Source: Oscillospiraceae bacterium
GTDB taxonomy: Bacteria; Bacillota; Clostridia; Saccharofermentanales; Saccharofermentanaceae
NCBI GenBank assembly: GCA_902788505.1
Contig: CADAKH010000004.1
Location: 1-64,000 of the forward strand
Length of the DNA: 64,000 nt
Direction: 5' to 3'
Below the pieces are notes generated by a model. The model saw only the letters and a list, made by a program, of their open reading frames with translations. It was not told the origin of the DNA and made no database searches. Both the position numbers and the translations under genes were made by a program. This document shows positions 26,741 to 35,633 of this stretch, one piece after another (the stretch's first letter is position 1; each line of letters opens with the position of its first letter).

Positions 26741-27913
26741 ATGGACGTAAATGAGAAAGCAATTAAGATGCATGAAGAGTGGGGCGGTAAGATCGAAGTT
26801 ATTGCCAAAGCTCCCGTTGGTTCTAAGGAAGAACTTGCTATCGCTTATACACCCGGTGTAGCAGCTCCCTGTCTTGAGATTCAGAAGGATGTTGACCTCT
26901 CTTACAAATACACAAGAAGACATAATCTTGTAGCTGTAGTTACAGACGGTACAGCAGTTCTCGGCCTTGGTGATATCGGACCTGAAGCAGGTATGCCTGT
27001 TATGGAAGGTAAGTGCGCTCTTTTCAAGGCTTTCGGTGATGTTGATGCATTCCCTCTCTGCATCCGTTCAAAGGATGTTGACGAGATCGTTAATACAGTA
27101 GCACTTCTCGCAGGATCTTTCGGCGGCGTTAATCTTGAGGATATCTCAGCTCCGAGATGCTTTGAGATTGAGAAGAAGCTTAAGGAGAGATGCGATATCC
27201 CGATCTTCCACGATGACCAGCATGGTACAGCTGTTATTACTCTTGCAGGTCTTACAAATGCTCTTAAGATCGTTGGCAAGAAGATGGAAGATATTCATGT
27301 TGTAGTTAACGGCGCAGGTGCTGCAGCTACAGCTATCACAAAGCTTCTCATCTCAAGAGGACTTAAGAATGTTATCCTCTGTGACCGTAAGGGCGCTATC
27401 TATGAGGGTAGAGAAGGCCTTAACTCTGCTAAGGAAGAGATGGCTAAGATCACAAATCCCGAGAAGAAGGCTGGTTCTCTTGCAGAGGTTATCGTTGGTG
27501 CTGACGTATTCATCGGTGTTTCCGCTCCCGGCGTTCTCACAGCTGATATGGTAGCTACAATGGCTAAGGATCCGGTTGTTTTCGCTTGCGCTAACCCTGT
27601 ACCTGAGATCCTTCCTGATGAGGCAAAGAAGGCAGGCGTTGCAGTTATGGCAACAGGCCGTTCCGACTTCCCGAACCAGGTTAACAACGTTCTCGCATTC
27701 CCCGGTATCTTCCGTGGTGCTCTTGATGTCAGAGCTTCTGATATCAATGACGAGATGAAGATTGCTGCTGCTAATGCAATTGCAGGTATTGTTTCTGACG
27801 AAGAACTCAATCCTGATTACATTCTCCCTGATGCTTTCGATGCAAGAGTAGGTAAGGCTGTTGCAGCCGCAGTTGCTCAGGCAGCTCGTGATACAGGCGT
27901 AGCAAGAATTTGA
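26741..27913 (+). CDS. NAD(P)-dependent malic enzyme (oxaloacetate-decarboxylating)
   Basis: Converts malate to pyruvate and CO2 with reduction of NAD(P). Motifs: YTPGVAAPC (residues about 32-40), GLGDIGPEAGMPVMEGK (about 72-88), FHDDQHGTA (metal-binding Asp, about 155-163), and the Rossmann motif NGAGAAATAI (about 190-199). At 390 residues it is the short bacterial single-domain type without a phosphotransacetylase domain. The strong GGAGG site and heavily biased codons suggest high expression. An intrinsic terminator follows. Confidence 0.94.
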   Translation: MDVNEKAIKMHEEWGGKIEVIAKAPVGSKEELAIAYTPGVAAPCLEIQKDVDLSYKYTRRHNLVAVVTDGTAVLGLGDIGPEAGMPVMEGKCALFKAFGDVDAFPLCIRSKDVDEIVNTVALLAGSFGGVNLEDISAPRCFEIEKKLKERCDIPIFHDDQHGTAVITLAGLTNALKIVGKKMEDIHVVVNGAGAAATAITKLLISRGLKNVILCDRKGAIYEGREGLNSAKEEMAKITNPEKKAGSLAEVIVGADVFIGVSAPGVLTADMVATMAKDPVVFACANPVPEILPDEAKKAGVAVMATGRSDFPNQVNNVLAFPGIFRGALDVRASDINDEMKIAAANAIAGIVSDEELNPDYILPDAFDARVGKAVAAAVAQAARDTGVARI

Positions 27914-27933
27914 ATAATCTGAATTAAAGCAAC

Positions 27934-27965
27934 AATCTCCCGCAAATTTGTTGCGGGAGATTTTG
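27934..27965 (+). terminator. Rho-independent terminator after malic enzyme
   Basis: AATCTCCCGCAA (27934-27945) pairs perfectly with TTGCGGGAGATT (27951-27962) across a 5-base loop, followed by TTG. Very stable; it separates malic enzyme from the Lrp-family regulator gene. Confidence 0.85.
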
Positions 27966-27990
27966 CAATTTATAGAAAAGGAGTTTCCAC

Positions 27991-28479
27991 ATGATAGACG
28001 ATTTAGAGCTTTTAAGACTTATTGAAAATAACGCAAGACTCTCTTCCGAAGAGATTGCCGTTATGCTCGGTACAACCGCCGCGGATGTGGAAGCCGAAAT
28101 CAAGCGCCTTAAGGATGAGAACATCATCTTAGGCTATAACACCATTATCAACTGGGAAAAGCAGGCACCTGACAACTGCATCGGTATGATCGAAGTAAGG
28201 ATCACACCCGTTAAGAATAAGGGTTATGACCATATTGCACAGCTCTTAAGCAAGTATGACAAGGTTACAGCCTGCTATCTCATGAGCGGCGGATTTGATC
28301 TCATGATCATTTATGAGGACAGAACCCTCAGGGATATCGCCACATTCGTAACTGAGAAAATCGCTACTATGGAAGGTGTTCTCTCCACGACAACACACTT
28401 TATCCTTAAGAAATATAAGGCTAATGGTATAATCTACGATAATCCGAATTCTGACGACAGGCAGGCAATCATCTTATGA
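27991..28479 (+). CDS. Lrp/AsnC family transcriptional regulator
   Basis: Feast/famine-type DNA-binding regulator that senses amino acids or related ligands. Residues about 1-55 form the AsnC-type winged helix (LLRLIENNARLSSEEIAVML and following), and residues 65-140 the RAM ligand/oligomerisation domain (MSGGFDLMIIYEDRTL). The 162-residue size is typical. Its stop overlaps the start of the aminotransferase gene by 4 bases (ATGA), which suggests it controls that gene or senses its substrate. This is inferred from context; no operator was identified. Confidence 0.92.
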   Translation: MIDDLELLRLIENNARLSSEEIAVMLGTTAADVEAEIKRLKDENIILGYNTIINWEKQAPDNCIGMIEVRITPVKNKGYDHIAQLLSKYDKVTACYLMSGGFDLMIIYEDRTLRDIATFVTEKIATMEGVLSTTTHFILKKYKANGIIYDNPNSDDRQAIIL

Positions 28480-29660
28480 GTTTTGATTACGATTCCAAGA
28501 TCTCCAAAGCTGTTCAGGCTGTTCCGCCTTCAGCTATAAGGAAGTTTTTTGATCTTGCCAATGAGATGAAGGGTCATGTAATATCACTTTCAATTGGTGA
28601 ACCTGACTTTGTTACACCCTGGACGATCAGAGAGGCTGCCATCAATTCCATAATCGACGGCTATACTCATTATTCACCTAATTCCGGATATATTGATTCC
28701 AGAATTGCCATCGCAGATTATCTTAAGAGAAGATATGGTGTATCTTATGACGCCAAATCAGAGATCTTTATTACTGTAGGCGGTTCAGAGGGATTGGATC
28801 TTGCTGCAAGAGCACTTATCAATCCCGGTGATGAAGTCATCATCGTAGAGCCCTGCTTTGTAGCATATAAAGCGACAGTTGAGTTTGCTCACGGAATACC
28901 TGTTATAGTTGAGACAAAGCCTGAGAATAACTATAAGCTCATGCCTGAAGAACTTGAGGCGGCAATAACAGATAAAACGAAGTATGTTATTGTCGGTTAT
29001 CCCAATAATCCTACGGGAGCCGTTATGACTCTTGAAGACTGGGCTAAGATCAAGGATGTTCTTATGAGACATCCTGAAGTAATAGTTCTTTCAGATGAGC
29101 TTTACTGCGAGCTTAACTATCTTGACGGCAAGCCTGCATCTCTTACGCAGTTTGCCGAGTTAAGAGACAGGGTTGTCATGGTAAACGGCTTTTCGAAGTC
29201 TTATGCCATGACAGGTTTCAGAATAGGATACCTTGCAGGACCTAAGGAACTTATCTCACCGATGGTAAAGATCCATCAGTACTGCATTATGTGTGCACCT
29301 TCAACATCACAGCTGGCTATTATCGAAGCTGCCATGAATGCAGATAATGAGATAAAGAAGATGCGTGATGAATATAATCACAGAAGAAGGATAATCGTAC
29401 AGGGCTTAAAAGATGCCGGGCTTGATTGCTTTACTCCCTACGGTGCATTCTACGCTTTCCCGTGCATCAAGAGCACTGGTATGACATCCGAGGAATTCTG
29501 TGAGAAGCTCCTTCTCGAAAAGCATGTTGCCATCGTTCCCGGCAACGCTTTCGGTAAGTGCGGTGAAGGCTTTGTACGTATCAGTTATGCTGCTTCTTTG
29601 GAAGACATCAAGGAAGCTATGAAACTTGTAAAAGAATTTGTTGAAGAACATAAGAGGTAA
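28476..29660 (+). CDS. Class I/II aminotransferase (PLP-dependent)
   Basis: Fold type I aminotransferase of the AspC/PatA-like group. SIGEPDFVTPWTIREAA is at the N-terminus, the Asn-Pro region is GYPNNPTGAV (residues about 173-182), the PLP lysine is in NGFSKSYAMTGFRIGYL (about 235-251), and FVRISYA carries the C-terminal Arg that binds carboxylate. At 394 residues it is full length. It is translationally coupled to the Lrp-type regulator. The amino acid used cannot be told from sequence; aromatic or broad-range substrates would be usual for this group. Confidence 0.92.
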   Translation: MSFDYDSKISKAVQAVPPSAIRKFFDLANEMKGHVISLSIGEPDFVTPWTIREAAINSIIDGYTHYSPNSGYIDSRIAIADYLKRRYGVSYDAKSEIFITVGGSEGLDLAARALINPGDEVIIVEPCFVAYKATVEFAHGIPVIVETKPENNYKLMPEELEAAITDKTKYVIVGYPNNPTGAVMTLEDWAKIKDVLMRHPEVIVLSDELYCELNYLDGKPASLTQFAELRDRVVMVNGFSKSYAMTGFRIGYLAGPKELISPMVKIHQYCIMCAPSTSQLAIIEAAMNADNEIKKMRDEYNHRRRIIVQGLKDAGLDCFTPYGAFYAFPCIKSTGMTSEEFCEKLLLEKHVAIVPGNAFGKCGEGFVRISYAASLEDIKEAMKLVKEFVEEHKR

Positions 29661-29663
29661 TTA

Positions 29664-30779
29664 ATGCTTGAATTTGACAACATAAGACTCGAACTTGAAT
29701 CTTACGAAGTGCCCGTAGCAGAGCTTAAAGATGCTCTTCACATTGACCGCGTATCTGATCAGATAAGCGAATATGAGAACCGTATGCAGGAGCCTGATTT
29801 CTGGAACAATGTTGAGAAAGCAACGGAAATCCAGCAGACATTGGGCAGACTTAAGAAAAAAGTAGAAAGCTATAACGCTCTTGTTGCTGAGCGCGAAGAC
29901 CTTTTGGCGCTCTGTGAGCTTGCCAATGAGGAAGAGGATCTAGATTCTCTTGAAGAACTCAAGGCATCAACTTCCAAATTCAAGGAAGATTTTGAAAAGA
30001 TGCGTCTTGAGACTCTTCTTACCGGTCCTTACGATGCCAATAACGCTACTATCACTCTTCATGCCGGTGCCGGTGGAACAGAAGCCATGGACTGGTGTTC
30101 AATGCTTTACAGAATGTATACAAGATGGGCTGAAAGCCACGGATTTGCTGTTGAAGAGCTTGACTTCGTTGAAGGTGATACAGCAGGAATACAGTCTGTA
30201 TCTATGATGATAAAGGGTGAATATGCTTACGGCTTCCTGAGATCAGAAATTGGCGTACACCGTCTCGTTAGAATCTCTCCTTTCGATGCAGCAGGAAGAA
30301 GACATACATCATTTGCTTCATGCGAAGTTATTCCTGAATTGGACCAGAAGACAGAAGACGATATCAAGATCGACATGTCCGATGTACGTGTAGATACTTA
30401 CCGTGCTACCGGTAAAGGCGGTCAGCACATCAATAAGACAGATACGGCTGTCCGTATGACTCATAATCCTACGGGAATTGTCGTTTCATGTCAGGCAGAA
30501 AGATCACAGCTTCAGAATAAAGAAACATGCCTCAGAATGCTCAAGGCCAAGCTTTTCGCTCTTGCCAGAGCTTCCGAGATGGAGAAGATCGAAGACCTTA
30601 AAGGTAACCAGATGGAGATCGCCTGGGGTTCACAGATCAGATCCTATGTTTTCTGTCCTTATACTCTCGTTAAGGATAATAGAACAGGCTATGAGGAAGT
30701 TGATGTTGATGCCGTAATGGATGGTATGCTTGACGGATTCATTAATGCTTATCTGTCCGGAATGAAGAACGAGAAGTAA
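29664..30779 (+). CDS. prfB: Peptide chain release factor 2
   Basis: Recognises UGA and UAA stop codons and triggers peptide release. The recognition tripeptide SPF (in RISPFDAAGRR) marks it as RF2, and the catalytic GGQ is in GKGGQHINKTDTAV. At 371 residues it is full length. The frame is open from the ATG through the region where many prfB genes carry the CUU-UGA programmed frameshift, so that autoregulation is absent here. It starts 3 bases after the aminotransferase stop. Confidence 0.96.
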   Translation: MLEFDNIRLELESYEVPVAELKDALHIDRVSDQISEYENRMQEPDFWNNVEKATEIQQTLGRLKKKVESYNALVAEREDLLALCELANEEEDLDSLEELKASTSKFKEDFEKMRLETLLTGPYDANNATITLHAGAGGTEAMDWCSMLYRMYTRWAESHGFAVEELDFVEGDTAGIQSVSMMIKGEYAYGFLRSEIGVHRLVRISPFDAAGRRHTSFASCEVIPELDQKTEDDIKIDMSDVRVDTYRATGKGGQHINKTDTAVRMTHNPTGIVVSCQAERSQLQNKETCLRMLKAKLFALARASEMEKIEDLKGNQMEIAWGSQIRSYVFCPYTLVKDNRTGYEEVDVDAVMDGMLDGFINAYLSGMKNEK

Positions 30780-30823
30780 TGGCTTATCCGTACTGAACGG
30801 ATCGTATTTGCAGGAAATTGAAT

Positions 30824-31903
30824 ATGGAATTTGTTGGCGTGAACGACAATTCAAATAATAAAGCGGCTGTTTCTACCGTTTCAGGTCGTTTTGTTCAGTT
30901 TGACGGGCTGCGTGGTTTAGCTATCATCATTGTTGTTCTGAGTCATTGTGATATATTAAATCAGGGCGGAGCGGCTAATGCCTTCTTTTTTGCACTTTCC
31001 GGTTTTTTGCTGATCAATCCTTTTAAAGAACAGTATGAGCGTAGATTTCTGTCCATATGGAATATTCTGAAGTTTTATAAATCAAGAGCAATCCGGATAC
31101 TTCCGGCTTATTATCTGGTACTTTTGATCGTATATATTCAGACCCGTTTTAATCTGATCGAGAAGGATGTTTTTATTGACCTTCTATATTTTGGAAACAT
31201 ATATGAGCATTTGTGGTTTATATATGCGTATTTTTGGATAATGCTTTTTATCCCGTTCTTTTTTGTCGCTTTTATTTTTCTTGCCAAGCATATTAAGTCT
31301 TTGAATAATGATCTTGTATGCTTTTTTGTTTTTATAGTCTTATCCGGTCTTATAAGATTGTTTTTCGTTTGCACTGATCTTTTTGATATCAGATTTGATC
31401 AGCTGCTGATTGGTGTTGCAGTTGGATATCTTTACAGATATTTGCGCAATAACACTAAGTTTAAGAACTCAAAGATTAATAAACCATATATTGGAGATTT
31501 GTTTATATTACTGGTTTTCCTGTTTGTTATTTTTAGTTCTTCTTCAGTTTTAAGTCTGTTTAATCCTGATTTGGAATACTTTTATATCGGATGGCATTAT
31601 ATTTATCTCGTCGGTCTGATATTCGGTTTATTGATCCTTATGGTAAGTCTGTTCCCCGGTTGTTTAGCAGGCAGGATATTATGTCTTAATCCATTGCGGT
31701 TTATCGGGAAACTGTCTTATCCGATATATCTTATGAACTTCTTTTTAGTTAAACAGATAAATGTTCAGAATAAGTACTTTCAATTCTTATGTGTCTTTTC
31801 GGTTTGCGTGGTCTTATCGTGGCTGATTGATACGGCAATTTCAAAAGTAATTACAGCATTACAAAGCTGTACGAAGAATAAAAAAGCTGTTCGGAAATCA
31901 TGA
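30824..31903 (+). CDS. Acyltransferase 3 family membrane protein
   Basis: OafA/YrhL-like membrane O-acyltransferase that likely modifies a surface polysaccharide or lipid. The N-terminal FDGLRGLAIIIVVLSH motif (residues about 25-40) with its conserved Arg and His, and the SGFLLINPF segment, identify the family. About ten membrane helices fill the remaining 320 residues; there is no SGNH extension. The start is taken at the ATG 30824 with AGGA 8 bases upstream; a TTG two codons earlier is possible. Base use is more AT-rich than in neighbouring genes, partly because of Phe/Ile/Leu content. It forms a pair with the cyclase gene 10 bases downstream. The substrate is unknown. Confidence 0.85.
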   Translation: MEFVGVNDNSNNKAAVSTVSGRFVQFDGLRGLAIIIVVLSHCDILNQGGAANAFFFALSGFLLINPFKEQYERRFLSIWNILKFYKSRAIRILPAYYLVLLIVYIQTRFNLIEKDVFIDLLYFGNIYEHLWFIYAYFWIMLFIPFFFVAFIFLAKHIKSLNNDLVCFFVFIVLSGLIRLFFVCTDLFDIRFDQLLIGVAVGYLYRYLRNNTKFKNSKINKPYIGDLFILLVFLFVIFSSSSVLSLFNPDLEYFYIGWHYIYLVGLIFGLLILMVSLFPGCLAGRILCLNPLRFIGKLSYPIYLMNFFLVKQINVQNKYFQFLCVFSVCVVLSWLIDTAISKVITALQSCTKNKKAVRKS

Positions 31904-31913
31904 GGGTGATTAT

Positions 31914-34739
31914 ATGAAGTTTTTAAAATCCGTTAAGAAGATATTTTTCAAAGTGTTCGGTAAGGCCTGGTGGTTTCTTATTGCATTGGGTGTGCTTGGA
32001 ACCTATATCATATTTGATATTATTTTTCCGGGCTTAAACGCCTATTTGTCCGGTATCCGTTATGAAGGTGACACCAAGTTTATCAGGGAATTCGAGATGT
32101 GTGATAACGAGGTTTTCTCTGTAAATGACAATGGTACCGCAATCCTTGCGGGTTATGGTGATGCTGACGGAGCATTTGCCGTATTTAATCTTGAAGATGG
32201 GGAAACATATACTTCCAAGTATAATCAGATAACTGTTAATACTTTTGAGGATGATTATTTTACTCCGAGTAATATGGTCATCACAGATGACAATGTGATT
32301 TACGGTGTCAGACCTTATTATTTTGATCCGCAGAGTTCAATCCTGGAGAAGGAAGCGGTTGTCAGGATATCTGATGATTATGAATATATAGGGACTTCGT
32401 TTGAGATAGATTATGATACTTCGATCAGGCAAAGATATTCTAAACTAAGCAGGCTCCATTATTATGATGGTGCAGTGACATTTGCTTCAATAGAGGGTGA
32501 TGGTGTCTGGCTGTATTCGATCGATACTGAAAGCCAGGTTTTGACGAAGAGTGATTTTTATCCCACAGATCCTGACGGAACTTATACTTATAATGTAATT
32601 CCGCTGGACGGTTCATTCCTTTTTATCAGAAGCGACGGTAATGTTTATCTTACCGGATTCGATGAACCTTTAGGTGAAAGCATATATCATTTTGATATTG
32701 ATCCGGAGGGCTTAACTGATCATCCGTGTTTTGACATAGCAGCAATGGTAAACGGTAAGGTTTATATTGCTGACAGTTATGATTATAATTGCATCTATCA
32801 GATCGATAATGGTGAGCTTAAGAAAGTCGTTGATATTGATGACGATTATTTTTATGTTCTCTCACTGGATTCCTACAGGTTTGAGGGAGATGAGTCGGAT
32901 TCATTGCTGATCTGTCTTGACAACGGAATACTGGCCTATTCTGACGGCGAATTATATGATTACACGCCGGTTATAACATTCAGTCCGACATTCCTTATGG
33001 TTTTGGATATGGTATTGAATGTATTATTCCAGCTCACGCTTGTTGCTTTGTTTATCAATCTAATCATCCGTAAGAAGACACTTTTATATAAACAGCTGAT
33101 CGTTATTATTCCTATCTGTATTATTATCATCTCTATTATTGCAAGTGCCGTATTCAGTTATTCGGATGATAAAAATGCTGAAAGGATCAATAAAGATCTT
33201 ACTGTTATATGTGACCTTGCAAAGAATGAGTTTGAAGGTTTTGATTTTACTGATCTTATGTCGGCCAATGAGGATTCCGGACGGGCTTACTGGGATTTAG
33301 TCGATAAATTCGACAAGATCGGTTCAGAACATGGTCATGACTGGAGTCATGAATATGTTTTCTCGGTTGTATACAGATCTGAAGACGGTGACATGGTTAC
33401 CGTAGCACGTGATGATTCCTTGTATCTGCCGATGTATTTCAGGGATTATGGCAAATTTCAGGCTTTGGGAGTTGATGAAGGAGACGGATATACTGACAGC
33501 AGTGTAATGTCTTTCTTTGAGGATTATTATGCTGACAGTAATATTTCGGTATACGGAAAGATAGAAGATAAAGACAACAGTGGAAGATTCTATCTCAGAG
33601 TAAGCACGGACAACAGTGTGTTATATGAGCAGCGCAACAGTCTGTTAGGTTATGTTGCTATCTACAGTTTCCTTGGTATCGGTGCAATTGTACTGCTTAT
33701 AGTCTTTTCTTCATTGAATATCATTAGAATCATCAAGAAGGCAACCAAGACCGTTCGTGAGATCTCAGGCGGTAATCTGTCAGCAAGAGTTAACTATAAG
33801 TCTAAAGATGAGCTTGGTCAGATCTGTTCAGAAGTTAACGCAATGGGTCAGAGCCTTGAGACGCTATTTGAGGAGAAGGATAAGACAGAGAAGTTCTATT
33901 ACAAGTTTGTACCTGAAAAATTCAGGGAATTGCTCGGTAAAGACAACTTCACCGATCTTGCTCTTGGTGATGCAAAAAGCTGTGAACTTACTGTGCTTTT
34001 CTGTGATATCCGCGGTTTCTCCATCAATTCCGAGATGATGACGGCAAAAGAGAACTTTGCATTTGCGAATATTATTTATGGAAAGATGGGACCTATCGTC
34101 AGAAACAATAACGGATTTGTTGATAAGTATATCGGAGATGCCGTTATGGGCCTTTTCGAGAGTGCCGATGATGCCGTCAGATGCGGTATCGAAATGTACA
34201 GATCGATCGTTCTTGATCCTAAAACTGCAGAAGAACTTAAGGTAAGCGATATCAATATCGGTATCGGTATTCATACCGGTATGGCTATGGTCGGTATCGT
34301 AGGTGAGAGCGAGCGTCTTTCAGGTACAGTTATCTCCGATACTGTTAATATGAGTTCAAGACTTGAGTCTCTTACAAAGCAGTATCATACAGCTATGCTG
34401 GTTTCCAAGAGCACGATCGACAGGATGAAAGATCCTGATTCATTGGATCTAAGATATCTTGGCATTGTCCAGGTCGCGGGAGTAAACGAAGTTGAAGCAC
34501 TTTATGAGGTGCTTGACTGTCTTCCTGACGGAGTAAGGGAGAAGAGATCTTCCAACAACCGTGATTTCCGTGAGGCTATAAGGCTTTTCGCTCTCGGAAG
34601 AAGAGCAGAAGCTGCCGATGCATTAAAGAGACTCGAAGAATCAGGCAGGAATGACTATGTTTCTGACCTTTATCTGAACTACATCAGCAACTTGTCTGAT
34701 GATGATAAGGCTAACGTATTCAGATTTGTCAGGAAATAA
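31914..34739 (+). CDS. Membrane class III adenylate cyclase with two extracytoplasmic regions and HAMP
   Basis: Predicted sensor that makes cAMP. Layout: membrane helix about 18-38; a first extracytoplasmic region of about 320 residues rich in short beta-like repeats (possible propeller); two helices (about 361-386 and 396-418); a second outside region of about 155 residues (Cache-like in size and place, unproven); helix about 576-604; HAMP (605-660) with KDELGQI; cyclase domain (about 685-880). All class III residues are present: metal Asp D698 and D742, adenine contacts K738 and D809, transition-state N812 and R816. The K/D pair indicates adenylate rather than guanylate specificity. A C-terminal helical tail of about 60 residues follows. 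It is paired with the acyltransferase gene. No CRP-type receptor gene is in the window. Confidence 0.9.
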   Translation: MKFLKSVKKIFFKVFGKAWWFLIALGVLGTYIIFDIIFPGLNAYLSGIRYEGDTKFIREFEMCDNEVFSVNDNGTAILAGYGDADGAFAVFNLEDGETYTSKYNQITVNTFEDDYFTPSNMVITDDNVIYGVRPYYFDPQSSILEKEAVVRISDDYEYIGTSFEIDYDTSIRQRYSKLSRLHYYDGAVTFASIEGDGVWLYSIDTESQVLTKSDFYPTDPDGTYTYNVIPLDGSFLFIRSDGNVYLTGFDEPLGESIYHFDIDPEGLTDHPCFDIAAMVNGKVYIADSYDYNCIYQIDNGELKKVVDIDDDYFYVLSLDSYRFEGDESDSLLICLDNGILAYSDGELYDYTPVITFSPTFLMVLDMVLNVLFQLTLVALFINLIIRKKTLLYKQLIVIIPICIIIISIIASAVFSYSDDKNAERINKDLTVICDLAKNEFEGFDFTDLMSANEDSGRAYWDLVDKFDKIGSEHGHDWSHEYVFSVVYRSEDGDMVTVARDDSLYLPMYFRDYGKFQALGVDEGDGYTDSSVMSFFEDYYADSNISVYGKIEDKDNSGRFYLRVSTDNSVLYEQRNSLLGYVAIYSFLGIGAIVLLIVFSSLNIIRIIKKATKTVREISGGNLSARVNYKSKDELGQICSEVNAMGQSLETLFEEKDKTEKFYYKFVPEKFRELLGKDNFTDLALGDAKSCELTVLFCDIRGFSINSEMMTAKENFAFANIIYGKMGPIVRNNNGFVDKYIGDAVMGLFESADDAVRCGIEMYRSIVLDPKTAEELKVSDINIGIGIHTGMAMVGIVGESERLSGTVISDTVNMSSRLESLTKQYHTAMLVSKSTIDRMKDPDSLDLRYLGIVQVAGVNEVEALYEVLDCLPDGVREKRSSNNRDFREAIRLFALGRRAEAADALKRLEESGRNDYVSDLYLNYISNLSDDDKANVFRFVRK

Positions 34740-34745
34740 AGATTT

Positions 34746-35561
34746 TTAAAGAGATTCTGAATAAGGCTTATGCTGCCTGAAATAAACGGATTCCTTGAAT
34801 CCCAATGATTTCAGGTAAGTCATTGCCTCGTCAAAACATACACCGAAAGTACCGGGGAAGTGGGAGTCAGAACCAAGGCATATATATTTGCCTCCCATTT
34901 CCCTGTATCTGTTTAAGATAGCAGGGTCGGGAAGATGCATTGTAAAGCATCTTTCCTTGTGCTTTTGTATTGATTTGGTGTTGATCTCCAAAGCTTTTTC
35001 TTTCGATATAAGAGCTTCAAAAAAGCGGTCAAACTCCCTGGGACAGTCTTCGTAAAGAACGAAATTAGCCAGATTATCCGTATATCTGTTGATGTAATCG
35101 TAGTGCGCTGCAACATCGTAGTTATCACATCTTTCGCACATCTCAGCCATCATGCCGATATATTCCCTGTGAAGGTCAGTTTTTGGAAGTTTATAGCATT
35201 CGCGGTCAACATAAAAATCTTTTCCTCTGAAAAGGTGAACGCTTAAAAGAACCACATCAAACGGGATTTGCATGGCTAATCTGTCGATTTCTTCTGCAAC
35301 ATGAGTTTGGTATCCGAATTCGACACCCATAAGGAGCTCCAAATCCGGTCCGGCTTTTTCTTTCCAGGTCTTGAAGGCATCATTATATGCATTCATATCG
35401 AAAGTCCAGTCAAGTCCGTCATCAGGATAGTCGACTTCATAGTGTTCCGTAATCCCTATACGGTTGAAGCCCTGCTCTTTCGCCTGATTTATAAGTTCAT
35501 CTATACTCTGGCCTGCATCTGCAGAAAAGTGTTTGGTGTGATTATGACCGTCAGTTACCAT
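34746..35561 (-). CDS. PHP-domain phosphatase, histidinol-phosphatase (HisK) type
   Basis: Metal-dependent PHP hydrolase that probably converts histidinol phosphate to histidinol. Metal ligands are seen in DGHNHTKHF (residues about 4-12), ITEHYEV (about 37-43), GVEFGYQ, LSVHLF, AAHYDY and the C-terminal GSDSHFPGTFG (about 228-238). At 271 residues it has the standard HisK/HisJ length. It is convergent with the cyclase gene (6 bases apart) and divergent from the M18 peptidase gene. No other his genes are nearby, so the substrate is a family-based guess. Confidence 0.82.
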   Translation of the reverse strand: MVTDGHNHTKHFSADAGQSIDELINQAKEQGFNRIGITEHYEVDYPDDGLDWTFDMNAYNDAFKTWKEKAGPDLELLMGVEFGYQTHVAEEIDRLAMQIPFDVVLLSVHLFRGKDFYVDRECYKLPKTDLHREYIGMMAEMCERCDNYDVAAHYDYINRYTDNLANFVLYEDCPREFDRFFEALISKEKALEINTKSIQKHKERCFTMHLPDPAILNRYREMGGKYICLGSDSHFPGTFGVCFDEAMTYLKSLGFKESVYFRQHKPYSESL

Positions 35562-35599
35562 AAATGTCCTCTTAATTAAAAGATTTTATTTATATTTAA

Positions 35600-35608
35600 T
35601 GGTATCAT
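35600..35608 (+). promoter_or_regulatory. Candidate extended -10 promoter for the M18 peptidase gene
   Basis: TGGTATCAT fits the TGnTATAAT extended -10 pattern with one mismatch and lies in the 72-base divergent gap, 26 bases before the start at 35634. No convincing -35 box is present. Confidence 0.3.
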
Positions 35609-35633
35609 AAGTCCATTAGAAAGAGGTGATAAT

